A DNA stretch of 64,000 nucleotides from an uncultured Collinsella sp. (GTDB lineage Bacteria > Actinomycetota > Coriobacteriia > Coriobacteriales > Coriobacteriaceae): NCBI GenBank assembly GCA_900758375.1, contig CAAERJ010000042.1, positions 23,201-87,200 on the forward strand, in the 5' to 3' direction. A program made the translations under genes and the position numbers. Positions within the stretch are counted from its first letter, which is position 1, and each line of letters starts with the position of its first letter. The notes below the pieces were generated by a model that saw only the letters and a list, made by a program, of their open reading frames with translations, made no database searches and had not been told where the DNA came from. Below are positions 1 to 9,157 of the stretch, piece by piece.

Positions 1-1628
1 CCGCCGCCCTGCTGACCAGCGGTAGCAGCAGCGATAGCGTCCTCAAGCTGAGTGTTCTTGGGCACATCGGAGACGGTAGCCTCGGTGATGAGGATCAGGC
101 TGGCGACAGAAGCAGCGTTCTGCAGGGTGACGCGGCTGACCTTGACGGGGTCGAGGACGCCCATCTCGATCATGTCGCCCCACTCGCCGTTGGCAGAGTT
201 GAGACCCTGGCCGGCGGGCAGCTCGGCAACCTTGTCGACCACGACAGCGCCCTCAAAGCCAGCGTTCTTGGCGATGGTGGCGACCGGAGCGGTCAGAGCC
301 TTCTTGACGATGTCGACGCCGATCTTCTCCTCGGGGTCGTCGATCTCGACAGCGTCGAGCGCAGGAGCAGCGTCCATGAAGGCGACGCCGCCGCCAGCGA
401 CAATGCCCTCCTCGACAGCAGCGCGGGTAGCCTGCAGGGCGTCCTCGACGCGATGCTTGATCTCCTTGAGCTCGGACTCGGTAGCAGCGCCGACCTTGAT
501 GACGGCAACGCCACCGGAGAGCTTGGCCAGGCGCTCCTGGAGCTTCTCACGGTCGAAGTCAGAGGTGGTGTTCTCCATCTCGCCCTTGATCTGAGCGATA
601 CGGGCGTCGATGGCCTCCTTGGAGCCAGCGCCGCCGACGACAACGGTGTTGTCCTTGGAGATGGTGACGGACTTAGCGGTACCGAGCATATCGGCGGTGA
701 TGTCAGCGACCTTCACGCCTAGCTCGTCCAGAGCAGCCTGGCCACCGGTGAGGACGGCGATGTCCTCGAGGATGCGCTTGCGGCGATCGCCGTAGCCCGG
801 AGCCTTGACGGCGCAGACGTTGAGGGCGCCACGGATCTTGTTGAGGACCAGGGTCGGCAGAGCCTCGCCGTCGATGTCCTCAGCGATGATGAGCAGGCCA
901 CGGCCGGCGCGCTGGACAGCCTCGAGAACGGGCATGATGTCCTGGACGCTGGAGATCTTCTGGTCGGTGATGAGGATGTACGGATCCTTCATCACGGCCT
1001 CCATGCGGTCGTTGTCCGTGACGAAGTAAGCGGAGACGTAGCCCTTGTCGAACTGCATGCCCTCGACGGTGTCGATGGTGATATCGAACGTCTGGGAATC
1101 CTCGACGGTGATGACGCCGTCCTTGCCCACGACCTCCATGGCCTCAGCGATCTTCTCGCCGACCTCGGGGTCACCGGCGGAGATGGTACCGACGGAAGCA
1201 ATCTGCTCCTTGGTCTCGACCGGCTTGGCCTGCTTCTTCATCTCGGCGACGGCGGCGTTGACGGCCTTGTCGATGCCGCGACGGATGGCCAGCGGGTTGG
1301 CGCCAGCAGCGACGTTGCGCAGACCGTCGTTGACGATGGCCTGAGCGAGCAGGGTTGCGGTGGTGGTACCGTCACCCACGGTGTCGTTGGTCTTGGTGGC
1401 GACCTCCTTCACCAGCTGGGCGCCCATGTTCTCGATGTTGTCCTCGAGCTCGATCTCCTTAGCGACGGAAACGCCGTCGTTGGTGATGGTCGGGGCACCG
1501 AACGTGCGCTGCAGCGCAACGTAGCGGCCCTTGGGGCCCATGGTGACGGTAACGGCGTCGGCCAGAGTGTTGACGCCCTTGGCGAGCTTAGCGCGGGCAT
1601 CGGTGTTGAACGTAATGTTCTTTGCCAT
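1..1628 (-). CDS. groL: 60-kDa chaperonin GroEL (3' end cut by window)
   Basis: Subunit of the cytosolic double-ring chaperonin that folds proteins inside an ATP-driven cage capped by GroES. The protein starts MAKNITFNTDAR and carries the GDGTTTATLL nucleotide-binding motif near residue 85. The apical and equatorial domains follow in normal order. 542 codons are visible, ending ...TAGQQGG, so only the last few residues of the usual Gly/Met tail are missing. The ATG at 1628 has GGAGG about 10 nt upstream. It lies 96 bp downstream of groES, the standard groES-groEL operon. Family assignment is certain; the true stop lies outside the window. Confidence 0.98.
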   Translation of the reverse strand, partial: MAKNITFNTDARAKLAKGVNTLADAVTVTMGPKGRYVALQRTFGAPTITNDGVSVAKEIELEDNIENMGAQLVKEVATKTNDTVGDGTTTATLLAQAIVNDGLRNVAAGANPLAIRRGIDKAVNAAVAEMKKQAKPVETKEQIASVGTISAGDPEVGEKIAEAMEVVGKDGVITVEDSQTFDITIDTVEGMQFDKGYVSAYFVTDNDRMEAVMKDPYILITDQKISSVQDIMPVLEAVQRAGRGLLIIAEDIDGEALPTLVLNKIRGALNVCAVKAPGYGDRRKRILEDIAVLTGGQAALDELGVKVADITADMLGTAKSVTISKDNTVVVGGAGSKEAIDARIAQIKGEMENTTSDFDREKLQERLAKLSGGVAVIKVGAATESELKEIKHRVEDALQATRAAVEEGIVAGGGVAFMDAAPALDAVEIDDPEEKIGVDIVKKALTAPVATIAKNAGFEGAVVVDKVAELPAGQGLNSANGEWGDMIEMGVLDPVKVSRVTLQNAASVASLILITEATVSDVPKNTQLEDAIAAATAGQQGG

Positions 1629-1724
1629 GGTAGGTAATCCTCCAAAAGAAATGTGACTCGCGTCGCCGCTTCCGAGTCCTATGCGGCGGGCGCGCTCAAA
1701 GACTAATCAGAGAGCCTGGTGAGA

Positions 1725-2018
1725 TTAGGCCTCGACGACGGCGTAGATGTCGTCGGCACGCATCAGCAGATACTTCTCGCCGTCGACCTTGACCTCGTTG
1801 CCACCGAACTTGCCGTAGATGACAACGTCGCCGACCTGAACGTCCATGGGGATGCGCTCACCCTTGTCATTGACCTTGCCGGCGCCAACGGCAACGATGG
1901 TGCCGCGCTGCGGCTTCTCCTGAGCGTTGCTGGCGATATACAGACCAGAAGCGGTCTTCTGTTCGGCCTCGTCGGGCTTGACCAGAACACGATCTGCAAG
2001 CGGCTTCAAAGACGACAT
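1725..2018 (-). CDS. groS: 10-kDa co-chaperonin GroES
   Basis: Heptameric lid of the GroEL chamber. The 97-residue protein begins MSSLKPLADRVLVKPDEAEQ, has the mobile-loop region after it, and ends with the typical KYLLMRADDIYAVVEA strand. I chose the ATG at 2018 because AAGGAGGAG stands just upstream and the length matches the family. The longer upstream frame adds a non-homologous extension. It is first in the groES-groEL operon. A perfect 19-bp palindrome sits in the leader (2041-2059). I found no CIRCE or HAIR operator upstream, so heat-shock control is not explained by the visible sequence. Confidence 0.97.
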   Translation of the reverse strand: MSSLKPLADRVLVKPDEAEQKTASGLYIASNAQEKPQRGTIVAVGAGKVNDKGERIPMDVQVGDVVIYGKFGGNEVKVDGEKYLLMRADDIYAVVEA

Positions 2019-2040
2019 GCTTGTCTCCTCCTTTTTGGGC

Positions 2041-2059
2041 CGCGTGGTTATGCCACGCG
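2041..2059 (-). promoter_or_regulatory. leader hairpin upstream of groES
   Basis: CGCGTGG-TTATG-CCACGCG is a perfect 7-bp stem with a 5-nt loop, placed a few bases before the groES Shine-Dalgarno. It may stabilise or tune the heat-shock mRNA; that role is inference. The stem itself does not pair with the ribosome site. Confidence 0.4.
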
Positions 2060-2156
2060 AATTAACCCTTTTTTGTTTGCGTACGCGTTGAATGGTACCC
2101 ACGAATGACGGGTTATACAACACAGAGTCAAAAAATCTTATTTTTTGGCACTTAGA

Positions 2157-2367
2157 TTTTCTGAATGCCGGGGGATAACTTAGCGGTGGCTCCCGTGTGG
2201 CTCCGGAGGGGCGGGGCATAAGGTTTCCTGCTCGGGCAGTCCTGCTCGCACGAAGGCCACATTAAGTGGCCTTCGGCTCGTGCGGAACTCGCGATAAACC
2301 TTATGTCCCGCCCCTCTGGAGCCACACGGGAGACAGGTGAACTAATTCGGGCCCGGCATTCAGAAAA
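2157..2367. repeat. 211-bp nested palindrome
   Basis: Three concentric inverted repeats lie between groES and the amidohydrolase. The outer arms TTTTCTGAATGCCG (2157-2170) pair with 2354-2367. The middle arms (2191-2226 with about 2296-2332) begin TCCCGTGTGGCTCC and end CATAAGGTTT with two mismatches. An inner hairpin (about 2247-2283) has GCACGAAGGCCAC pairing across ATTAA. No gene is visible inside. The compensating structure suggests a mobile palindromic element or a structured RNA. Similar architecture, with different sequence, recurs at 33657, 53763, 57845 and 58031. Confidence 0.8.
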
Positions 2368-2440
2368 GTCAGCGCAGCAAAATGGCGATGCGGATGGAAT
2401 GCACAAGATAGGGGGCACGTTGTTGGGACGCGCTCTTTTA

Positions 2441-2507
2441 AGTTGCGGTGGAATAGTTCCTGTTTTTGGGCTTGAAGGCCGATTTTAGGGACTATTTCAC
2501 CGCAACT
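2441..2507. repeat. palindromic repeat, AGTTGCGGTG family
   Basis: AGTTGCGGTGGAATAGTTCC (2441-2460) is mirrored at 2488-2507 with few mismatches. The same arm sequence, with a different centre, occurs at 51637-51703, so this is a dispersed intergenic element. It sits just downstream of the amidohydrolase stop codon and could also act as its terminator. Confidence 0.75.
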
Positions 2508-2525
2508 GAGGGGCGGGATGTGGGG

Positions 2526-4163
2526 TTAGCGCTCGTAAATCAAGTTGCCTGCCAGGTAGGTGGCCTGAACCTTGGTGGCTTGGAGCTCTTGGGGGTCAAC
2601 GGTGAGCGGGTTTTGGTCCAGGACTACCAGGTCGGCGTACTTGCCGGGCTCCAGGCTGCCGAGGTTTTGCTCGTCGCCCGCTGCATAGGCACTGCCCAAG
2701 GTGTAGTTGCGCAGGGCTGTTGCCGCATCGATGCGCTCGCTCGGCAGCCAGCCGCCCTCGGGCCAGTGGCTTTTGGGGTCCTGGCGCGTGATAGCCGTGT
2801 AGAGCACGTTCATGCTGGTAACGGGCGTGATAGGGCTGTCGGTTCCGAAGGCTTGGCGAATGCCGCGCTGCTTATAGGTTGCGAACGGCCACATGATGCG
2901 GCTGCGCTCCAGGCCCAGATCGCGCTCCGGTCCACCCGGGTCGAGTGTAATGTGACAGGGCTGGCTCGAGGCGACCACGTTGAGCTTGCGCAGGCGATCG
3001 ATGTCCTCGGGCAGAAGGTTCTCCAGGTGCTCGAGCGTGTTATGGCCGTGCTGGGGCAGGCCGTACAGATCGGCCGCCTCCTCGAAGATATCCAGCGCGG
3101 CATGAATCGCACCGTCACCAATGACGTGGATGCGCACGGTGTGACCGCGCTCCGCGGCCGCCTGAACCAGTTTGCGCATGCGCTCAGCCGGGACCGTCAG
3201 ACGGCCCTGGTCGCCCGGGAAGCGCGGATTGGTATAGGGCTCAGTGAGATATGCCGTGTGTTCACTCGACACGCCGTCGAAGAACTGCTTAAAACCCGGC
3301 GCCGAAAGCAGCGCGTTGTTCGCGTAACGTACCTGCAGCTCTTCCAGACGCGACTGGTCATCCAGCAGCGTGGGAAACAGATGGGCGCGAATGCCCAGCC
3401 TACCGGCCGTCTGCAATTTGTCGTAGACATCGTCGCGGATAAAATCGCAGCCCGGCATGGGCATGAGCGACATATCGCAGATCGAAGTAATACCCTGCTC
3501 GGCCATGCGCCTCATTTGATCGGCGTAAGCGCTTGCGATGCGATCTTCGCCCAGCCACTCAAGACAACGCGGCAGTAGCTGCATGGCAGCCGCTTCGTGA
3601 GCAATGCCCGTGAGTTCGCCGTTTGCGTCTTTGTCGTAGCTACCGCCCGCTGGCGGCTCGCTGTCGCGCGTAACGCCGAGCGCCTCGAGTGCGCGGCTGT
3701 TGAGCCAAAGCGTGTGCCCGTCGCCCGAGTACATAACGCAGGGACGATCGGGGAATGCCGCATCGAGCGACGCCTTGGTAGGATGCTCGGGCGGGTCCCA
3801 ACGGTAGTCGCGCCAGCCCTGCGTCACAACCCAGGCGTCGTCGGGCAGGTCCTGGGAAAACTCGAGCGCGTGTTGCACCAGCGCCGCCTCGGACGTGCCC
3901 ATATCCATGAGCATGTACGGCGAGGAGCCGACCGAGGTATGGAAGAAGTGCAGATGCGCATCATGGAAACCGGGGCAGACAAACTGCTCGCCGTAGTCGA
4001 TAACCGGCGTGGCGGCAGGCGCGGCGGCAATCACGTCATCGGGCGCACCGACTGCGACGATACGGTCGCCTGCGATGGCAATCGCCAGCTCGCGGGCGGT
4101 ATCGATGCCGTCTTGCGCGGTAAAGACGTTCTTGGAGCGGATAATCCGATCGATATGTTGCAT
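2526..4163 (-). CDS. amidohydrolase family protein (YtcJ-like)
   Basis: Metal-dependent hydrolase of the amidohydrolase superfamily, amidohydro_3/YtcJ group, whose natural substrates are mostly unknown. The protein is 545 residues when started at the ATG at 4163 (MQHIDRIIRSKN), which has GGGG six bases upstream. An ATG two codons earlier is also possible. It shows the N-terminal composite beta-sandwich, the HDAHLHF metal motif near residue 70, and GTDSPITP near residue 440 carrying the late catalytic Asp. Length and motif order match the family. It is divergent from the M20 gene, with about 170 bp between them, so the two may be co-regulated. Cytosolic; no signal peptide seen. Confidence 0.9.
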   Translation of the reverse strand: MQHIDRIIRSKNVFTAQDGIDTARELAIAIAGDRIVAVGAPDDVIAAAPAATPVIDYGEQFVCPGFHDAHLHFFHTSVGSSPYMLMDMGTSEAALVQHALEFSQDLPDDAWVVTQGWRDYRWDPPEHPTKASLDAAFPDRPCVMYSGDGHTLWLNSRALEALGVTRDSEPPAGGSYDKDANGELTGIAHEAAAMQLLPRCLEWLGEDRIASAYADQMRRMAEQGITSICDMSLMPMPGCDFIRDDVYDKLQTAGRLGIRAHLFPTLLDDQSRLEELQVRYANNALLSAPGFKQFFDGVSSEHTAYLTEPYTNPRFPGDQGRLTVPAERMRKLVQAAAERGHTVRIHVIGDGAIHAALDIFEEAADLYGLPQHGHNTLEHLENLLPEDIDRLRKLNVVASSQPCHITLDPGGPERDLGLERSRIMWPFATYKQRGIRQAFGTDSPITPVTSMNVLYTAITRQDPKSHWPEGGWLPSERIDAATALRNYTLGSAYAAGDEQNLGSLEPGKYADLVVLDQNPLTVDPQELQATKVQATYLAGNLIYER

Positions 4164-4251
4164 GGGCATCCCCATTTCTGGCAGGAAATTCAACACCCCC
4201 GAGTGTACTCCCCCGCCTCGGTTACAAAATGCCAAGCGGCAAACGGCAGCT

Positions 4252-4280
4252 TTGCCAGGCCAAGTGGCAGGTGGCATACT
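4252..4280 (+). promoter_or_regulatory. sigma70-type promoter for M20 gene
   Basis: TTGCCA (4252-4257), a 17-bp spacer, then CATACT (4275-4280). Spacing is ideal and each hexamer is close to consensus. It lies 50 bp before the M20 start codon. Confidence 0.5.
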
Positions 4281-4330
4281 GGAAAGAGCCTGTACGATTT
4301 TGCGATAAACCAGTAAGGAGCAAATCGACC

Positions 4331-5794
4331 ATGACGAAGACCAAGGCACAGCAGATTATGGCGGCGACCGAGGCTCGCGCGGCTGACGACGTCACCGCAG
4401 CCATCCAAGATATCGCCGCCGAGTTTGAACCCTACATCATTAAGCAGCGCCGACACTTCCATAAGCACCCGGAGCTGAGCCTCGCCGAAGAGCGCACGAC
4501 TTCTGACATCGCCAACCAGCTCGACGCCATGAATATCCCCTACGAGCGTCCCCTTAAGACGGGCCTGGTGGCGACCCTTCGCGGCACCGCGCCCGACGCC
4601 TATCGCGAGGACGGCACGCCGCGCCGCCGCATCCTGCTGCGTGCGGATATCGACGCCCTGCCCGTCACCGAGCAGACCGGCGAGGATTTCTCCAGCGTCA
4701 ATGAAGGCTGCATGCACGCCTGCGGCCACGACTGCCACATCGCCATGATGCTCGGCACGCTGCAGATCCTGCGCCATATGACAGACGACATCCACGGCGA
4801 GGTCCGCATCGTCTTCCAGCCCAGTGAGGAAAACGGCCAAGGCGCCAAACTCATGATCGGCACGGGCGTGCTCGACGGCGTCGATGGTGCCTACGCCGCG
4901 CACATCTGGAGCGAGGTCGACGCCGGCACCGTAAGCTGCGAGCCCGGCCCGCGCATGGCCAATACCGACTGGTTCCGCATCGATGTCCGCGGTACCTCGT
5001 GCCACGGCGCCATGCCCCAGCGCGGCCACGACGCCGTTATGGTTGCCGCCGAGATTGTCAACGCCCTGCAGACCATCGTCTCGCGCGAGATCAGCCCCTA
5101 CGAGCCGGCCGTCATCACCGTCGGCGAGCTGCACGGCGGCACCGCGCGCAACGTTATCGCCGGCACGGCCTACCTCGCCGGCACAGTACGCACCTACGGC
5201 GATTCAACCCACGAGGAAATGCCGGAGCTTATGCGCCGCATCGTGGAGCATACCGCGGCGGCCTTGGGCGCCGAGGCAGAGCTCACCGACTACACCATCG
5301 CCAACTACAAGGTCGAAAACGACGCGGCCTCGAGCGAGCGCTGCCGTCAGGCCGTAATTAAGTGTCTGGGTCCCGCCGGCCAAGGCCATTATCGCGGCAC
5401 ACTTTCGGGCGAGGATTTTTCGGAGTACCTGCGCCGTGTGCCGGGCGTGCTCGCCTTTGTAGGTACGCGTAACCCCAAAATTGGCGCCACGTACGCCCAA
5501 CATTCCTGCTTCTACAAGATCGATGAGACTGTGCTGGCAAAGGGCTCCATGGTGGCCGCCCAGTATGCTATCGACTTTTTGTCCGAGCCCACGCAAGAGG
5601 AGCTCGACGGCCCCGCGATCACCGCGGTCGCCGAAACCAACCCCGATCTGGCCGCCAAGTTGCGCTCTGCCAAGGCGACGACCGCCGAGGCTCGTGACGC
5701 CATCCACGACGCCCGCACGGCTCGCCATGCCGCAATCAAGGGCATCCACGAAGCCCGCGCCGCCGCTCGCCGCGAGGAGAAGCACGACGAGTAG
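4331..5794 (+). CDS. M20 family metallo-amidohydrolase with charged C-terminal tail
   Basis: Zinc peptidase of the M20D/amidohydrolase group (hippurate or N-acyl-amino-acid hydrolase type), expected to cut acyl or peptide amide bonds in the cytosol. The start ATG at 4331 follows AAGGAGCAAATCGACC. The 487-residue protein has the RRHFHKHPELS opening, HACGHDCH near residue 130 and EENGQGA near residue 165, all standard metal or catalytic motifs. After the catalytic fold it carries about 70 extra residues rich in Ala, Arg, Glu and His (from about 415), likely helical. Most family members end near 400 residues. The exact substrate cannot be told from sequence. Confidence 0.9.
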   Translation: MTKTKAQQIMAATEARAADDVTAAIQDIAAEFEPYIIKQRRHFHKHPELSLAEERTTSDIANQLDAMNIPYERPLKTGLVATLRGTAPDAYREDGTPRRRILLRADIDALPVTEQTGEDFSSVNEGCMHACGHDCHIAMMLGTLQILRHMTDDIHGEVRIVFQPSEENGQGAKLMIGTGVLDGVDGAYAAHIWSEVDAGTVSCEPGPRMANTDWFRIDVRGTSCHGAMPQRGHDAVMVAAEIVNALQTIVSREISPYEPAVITVGELHGGTARNVIAGTAYLAGTVRTYGDSTHEEMPELMRRIVEHTAAALGAEAELTDYTIANYKVENDAASSERCRQAVIKCLGPAGQGHYRGTLSGEDFSEYLRRVPGVLAFVGTRNPKIGATYAQHSCFYKIDETVLAKGSMVAAQYAIDFLSEPTQEELDGPAITAVAETNPDLAAKLRSAKATTAEARDAIHDARTARHAAIKGIHEARAAARREEKHDE

Positions 5795-5830
5795 TCGTCA
5801 CACCCATCCATAACAGCCTGGCTAAAGCAA

Positions 5831-5866
5831 AGCGGGGGCGGACGCGTCGAAACGCCCGCCCCCGCT
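5831..5866. terminator. bidirectional terminator hairpin
   Basis: AGCGGGGGCGG pairs with CCGCCCCCGCT across a short loop, between the convergent M20 and zinc-ribbon genes. No long T run on either side, so strength is uncertain. Confidence 0.6.
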
Positions 5867-5924
5867 CATCTGTCAAGCGTTATTTCTACCATTTCTACCC
5901 CGTCCCCAAATGGCAGGCGGCATG

Positions 5925-7217
5925 CTACTCGTCCTGAGGGTCCTCGTCGGAACTTGACTCGGGCGCCGGCTCGGGCGCGGGCGCTGGCTTGGGCGCGGGC
6001 GCCGGCTCAGGTGCAGGTGCCGACTCGGGCTCAGGCGCAGGCGCAGGGTCAGGCTCAGGCACGGGCGCCGGCTCGGGCGCGGGCTTGGGCTCAGGCGCGA
6101 CATCCGGAGCACTGTAACCCGAGGGAGCGGACTTCTTCTCGAAGGGCAATACAAAGGTCAGGACGTCGTCCTTGTCCTCGTCGGCCCACTCGCTTGCATA
6201 ACGTGCAACCCAATAGCCAACGGCACGGTGCTTGAGCATCTTGCCAAAGACCGTAAGAAATACGGTGACAAAAGCGACCAGAACCAGGAACAGCACGAGT
6301 GTGATGCCACCGCCGGTAACAATCGCCTCAATACCCGTAGGACGATAGTAGTAGCTATACATACCGACAGAGGCAACGGCGCCAAAGACGACCGTCAAGA
6401 TCCATGTGACAACGTTGGCGACCAGACCCGTCAAAAATTCGGGAAGGAACGAAGCGCAGAACAGCTTGGTCTTATTGTTCTTAAAGGCTGCCCAAACCTT
6501 ATCGAGCGAAAACGCGCTCTCGACGCGACCGGTCACCGCAAAGTGCATCACGGCAATGTCGGCGAACATCTTAAAGAAGACCCCCAGGACCGCCGTGGCA
6601 ATCATAGCCAGGACAAGCAGGCCAAGCGAGCCAAACAGCGCAGCCTCGAGCGCATAAGAGCCGTAATAAGAATACGAGCCCGCGGCGCCAATTACCACGC
6701 CCTCCACCAGCGAAAGCACTACACCGATAATGGGAATGGCAGCGATAAACTCGAGCACGACCGAAATAACGCTCGAAAAGATTCCGAGACCAAACGACGT
6801 GGAACGCATCAACGGACGACCCATGCCGTCATCGATCTTAAGCGACAGGTCGCGACCCCACTCGATGCCAAAGCCCGAACCGCACACGCTCGCCACGTAG
6901 GCAGCCAAAAAGCCGATGGCAGCCGCAATACCGCCGATAACGGGGATGAACAGCACGAGTACCGACACGACACAGATAAGCGCCGGCAAAAAGGCAATCT
7001 GGCACACGCGCTGCAGCACGCCCGGAGTCTTGGTCATATCCTCAAACGCCTGAGCCGTGCAGCCCTTGGACGCGTTCGCGACAGGTTGAGGAACAAACTG
7101 CTGAGGCTGAGGCTGACCCTGAGGGGCGGAAGCTGCAGCACCGGCATTGGGGGCACCACACACGCCGCAGAACTTGTCGTTATCGCCCATGGGGGCGCCA
7201 CACTGCGAACAGAACAT
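5925..7217 (-). CDS. zinc-ribbon polytopic membrane protein with Pro/Glu/Ala tail
   Basis: 430-residue protein of unknown function. It opens with a double-cysteine zinc ribbon (CSQC at 3-6 and CGVC at 16-19), a Gln/Pro-rich linker, then about six hydrophobic segments between residues 75 and 360 resembling the DUF975/glycerophosphoryl-diesterase-type membrane domain. It ends with a low-complexity tail of repeated PAPEPAP units from about residue 380. The ATG at 7217 is preferred: GAAGGG lies 9 nt upstream and the cysteine motif starts directly after it. Similar zinc_ribbon_2 membrane proteins are common in gut Actinobacteria. The tail repeats could vary in copy number. Confidence 0.8.
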   Translation of the reverse strand: MFCSQCGAPMGDNDKFCGVCGAPNAGAAASAPQGQPQPQQFVPQPVANASKGCTAQAFEDMTKTPGVLQRVCQIAFLPALICVVSVLVLFIPVIGGIAAAIGFLAAYVASVCGSGFGIEWGRDLSLKIDDGMGRPLMRSTSFGLGIFSSVISVVLEFIAAIPIIGVVLSLVEGVVIGAAGSYSYYGSYALEAALFGSLGLLVLAMIATAVLGVFFKMFADIAVMHFAVTGRVESAFSLDKVWAAFKNNKTKLFCASFLPEFLTGLVANVVTWILTVVFGAVASVGMYSYYYRPTGIEAIVTGGGITLVLFLVLVAFVTVFLTVFGKMLKHRAVGYWVARYASEWADEDKDDVLTFVLPFEKKSAPSGYSAPDVAPEPKPAPEPAPVPEPDPAPAPEPESAPAPEPAPAPKPAPAPEPAPESSSDEDPQDE

Positions 7218-7367
7218 CGAAATCATCCCTTCGTATCTTGAGCGAATCACCTGGATCGCAAACGATGTCATTGGCATCATTATCGCCCAATGTGGGGACA
7301 AATACTCTTAGATGACGTATTTGCAACGCGCGAGGCGCTTTTCGATTGTTTGATGAGTGCGTCCGCG

Positions 7368-8390
7368 TTAGTTCGTGCCGCGGAAACCCTTGCCGACGAT
7401 CTCGGAGCTGTCGACAATCGTGATAAAGGCACCCGGATCGACTTCGCGCGCATAGCGGCGCAGCTGCACGGCCTCGCGACGGCTCAGCACGCTCATGATC
7501 ACCATCACGCACTTGCCCGAGAAGGCACCGTAGCCGCGACTGATGGTCGCCGTGCGGTTGAGATGCTTGACGATAAACTCCTCGACCTTAAGGGGCTCGG
7601 AACAAATGATCGTGCAGACCTTACGAAGATGAATGCTCTCGATGGCCTTGTCGACCACAAGCGTCTTGGCAAACAGGCCGAGCACGCAATACAGACCGAT
7701 ACGCGGACCATACAAAAAGGCCGCGATGGTCACGATGCCGATATCGACCAGCAACAAGGCACGGCCGATCTCGAGCGTCGTGCGGCGTTTGAGAATCATG
7801 GCAAGGATGTCGGTGCCGCCCGTCGAGGCGCCAATGTCAAAGACAATGGCACTGCCCAGCGCCGGCAAGATGACGGCAAAACACAGGTCGAGCCACATAT
7901 CGCCCGTCATCGAAACATCCGACGGAATGAAGAGCTCAAACAGCGAGACGTAGGCCGAAAGCGCAAACGAGGCAAAGACGCTCCAAAGGATTGCCTTGCG
8001 CTCCAAAAAGATAAAACCCAGGATGACCAGGACCGCGTTGATAATCCACATAAAGACGCCGACGGGCAGAGTCGGGAACAGCGTGGAAAGAATGACCGAC
8101 ACGCCCGAGGTGCCGCCGAAGGCAAAGTGATTGGGGGTTTTAAAGGCCACAATGGCGAACGCCGTGAGGATCAGGCCCAGATTGAGCTCGGCAAAAAAGC
8201 GCGGAAAGCCTGGCTCCTGGCTGCGCTTGCGGCCGGCGCGCTCGCCACGTTCGATATCCTCGCGACCGACAACGCGCTCCATCGGCACCACCGGAGGACG
8301 ATGCATCTCCTCGGCGGCACGCGACGCCGCCTCTGCCGCAGCGGCTTCAATCGCCCATGCCTTGCTTTCGGTCTCGTGTTCGTCAGCCAT
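7368..8390 (-). CDS. YitT family membrane protein (DUF161/DUF2179)
   Basis: 340 residues. After a charged 75-residue cytosolic N-terminus there are five or six membrane segments (about 80-245) with the YitT-type FGGTSGVSVI and GASTGGTDILA glycine motifs. A C-terminal soluble DUF2179 domain follows (about 255-330). The ATG at 8390 has GAGGGG eight bases upstream. The family is widespread in Gram-positive bacteria, and its transport substrate is not established. It appears to be transcribed alone. Confidence 0.9.
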   Translation of the reverse strand: MADEHETESKAWAIEAAAAEAASRAAEEMHRPPVVPMERVVGREDIERGERAGRKRSQEPGFPRFFAELNLGLILTAFAIVAFKTPNHFAFGGTSGVSVILSTLFPTLPVGVFMWIINAVLVILGFIFLERKAILWSVFASFALSAYVSLFELFIPSDVSMTGDMWLDLCFAVILPALGSAIVFDIGASTGGTDILAMILKRRTTLEIGRALLLVDIGIVTIAAFLYGPRIGLYCVLGLFAKTLVVDKAIESIHLRKVCTIICSEPLKVEEFIVKHLNRTATISRGYGAFSGKCVMVIMSVLSRREAVQLRRYAREVDPGAFITIVDSSEIVGKGFRGTN

Positions 8391-8505
8391 TACGGCAACC
8401 CCTCGTTAACAATTTGGAAACAATGTGCCCATTAGGGTAACGCGGAACGCAGCGAATGCAACCCTTAGTTAGACGAGCGGTATGCCTGCATCGGGGGCAT
8501 ATAGA

Positions 8506-8545
8506 AAACGGTCGACCGCACTTTTGCTTGCGCGGTCGACCGTTT
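8506..8545 (-). terminator. terminator after asp23 operon
   Basis: AAACGGTCGACCGC (8506-8519) pairs perfectly with GCGGTCGACCGTTT (8532-8545). On the minus strand the stem is followed by TTTTC, fitting termination of the amaP operon. Confidence 0.7.
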
Positions 8546-8563
8546 AGCGTTTTCGCAGGTAAA

Positions 8564-8598
8564 ACCTATCGAAACAAACCTGTCCCTATTTGGTAGGT
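8564..8598. repeat. GGGACAGG-core palindromic repeat, copy 1
   Basis: Minus-strand reading: ACCTACCAAA, then TAGGGACAGGTTT, then a mirrored arm ending TAGGT. Same element as 13416, 52725, 53933 and 61881. It touches the stop codon of the Asp23-family gene. Confidence 0.75.
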
Positions 8599-9113
8599 TA
8601 CTCGTGCTGGCTGGTGCGGTGCTCGTACTCCTCGGGGGTGATGACATCCTCGATGCGCAGGTTGACGCCTGCCACCTCAAGGCCGGTCATCGCGGCCAGA
8701 CGCTCGGTGACGCGCGCCTTAACGTCGTCAAAGATCGCAGGCGCATAGGCGCCGTACTCGATGATGACCGAGATGTTGACGACCACGCGGTTGTCATCGG
8801 TGACCTCAACCGTCACGCCCTTGGTCAGGTTCTCGGCACCAAACTGCTCCTGCACAAAGTGCATGAGGTTGCCCTTCATGCCCAGGACGTGCGGCACCTC
8901 GCGGGTGGCCATGGCGACGATCTTCTCGATCACGCCGTTGGAATAGGTCAGCGAGTCCTCGGACTCGTCCGCCTCCTCGTTGTCCTCATCCGCATCGGAC
9001 TCGGCCTCGACGAGCGCCTCGTCCTCGAGCGTTACGTCCTCCGCCTCGGCGGCGACGGCCTCATTCGCCTCGAGCTCGGTATCGGCTACATCGACCTTCG
9101 TGTTAAAAGCCAT
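8598..9113 (-). CDS. Asp23/Gls24 family envelope stress protein
   Basis: 171 residues. The first 55 are strongly acidic (runs of Glu, Asp and Ala). The Asp23/Gls24 domain follows, with the typical YSNGVIEKIVAMATREV start, a V-V-N-I-S-V central strand and a VNLRIEDV end. Family members are cytosolic and attach to the membrane through AmaP, influencing cell-envelope homeostasis. The start ATG has AAGGAGG upstream. It is third in an operon with amaP and a DUF2273-like gene. The acidic extension is longer than in the staphylococcal protein. Confidence 0.92.
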   Translation of the reverse strand: MAFNTKVDVADTELEANEAVAAEAEDVTLEDEALVEAESDADEDNEEADESEDSLTYSNGVIEKIVAMATREVPHVLGMKGNLMHFVQEQFGAENLTKGVTVEVTDDNRVVVNISVIIEYGAYAPAIFDDVKARVTERLAAMTGLEVAGVNLRIEDVITPEEYEHRTSQHE

Positions 9114-9157
9114 GGTTCCTCCTTATGCCTGCCGCAGATGCGACAGTCGAATACATA

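Noticed and set aside
2019..2160. CIRCE or HAIR heat-shock operator before groES
   Set aside because: Neither TTAGCACTC-N9-GAGTGCTAA nor CTTGAGT-N7-ACTCAAG is found on either strand.
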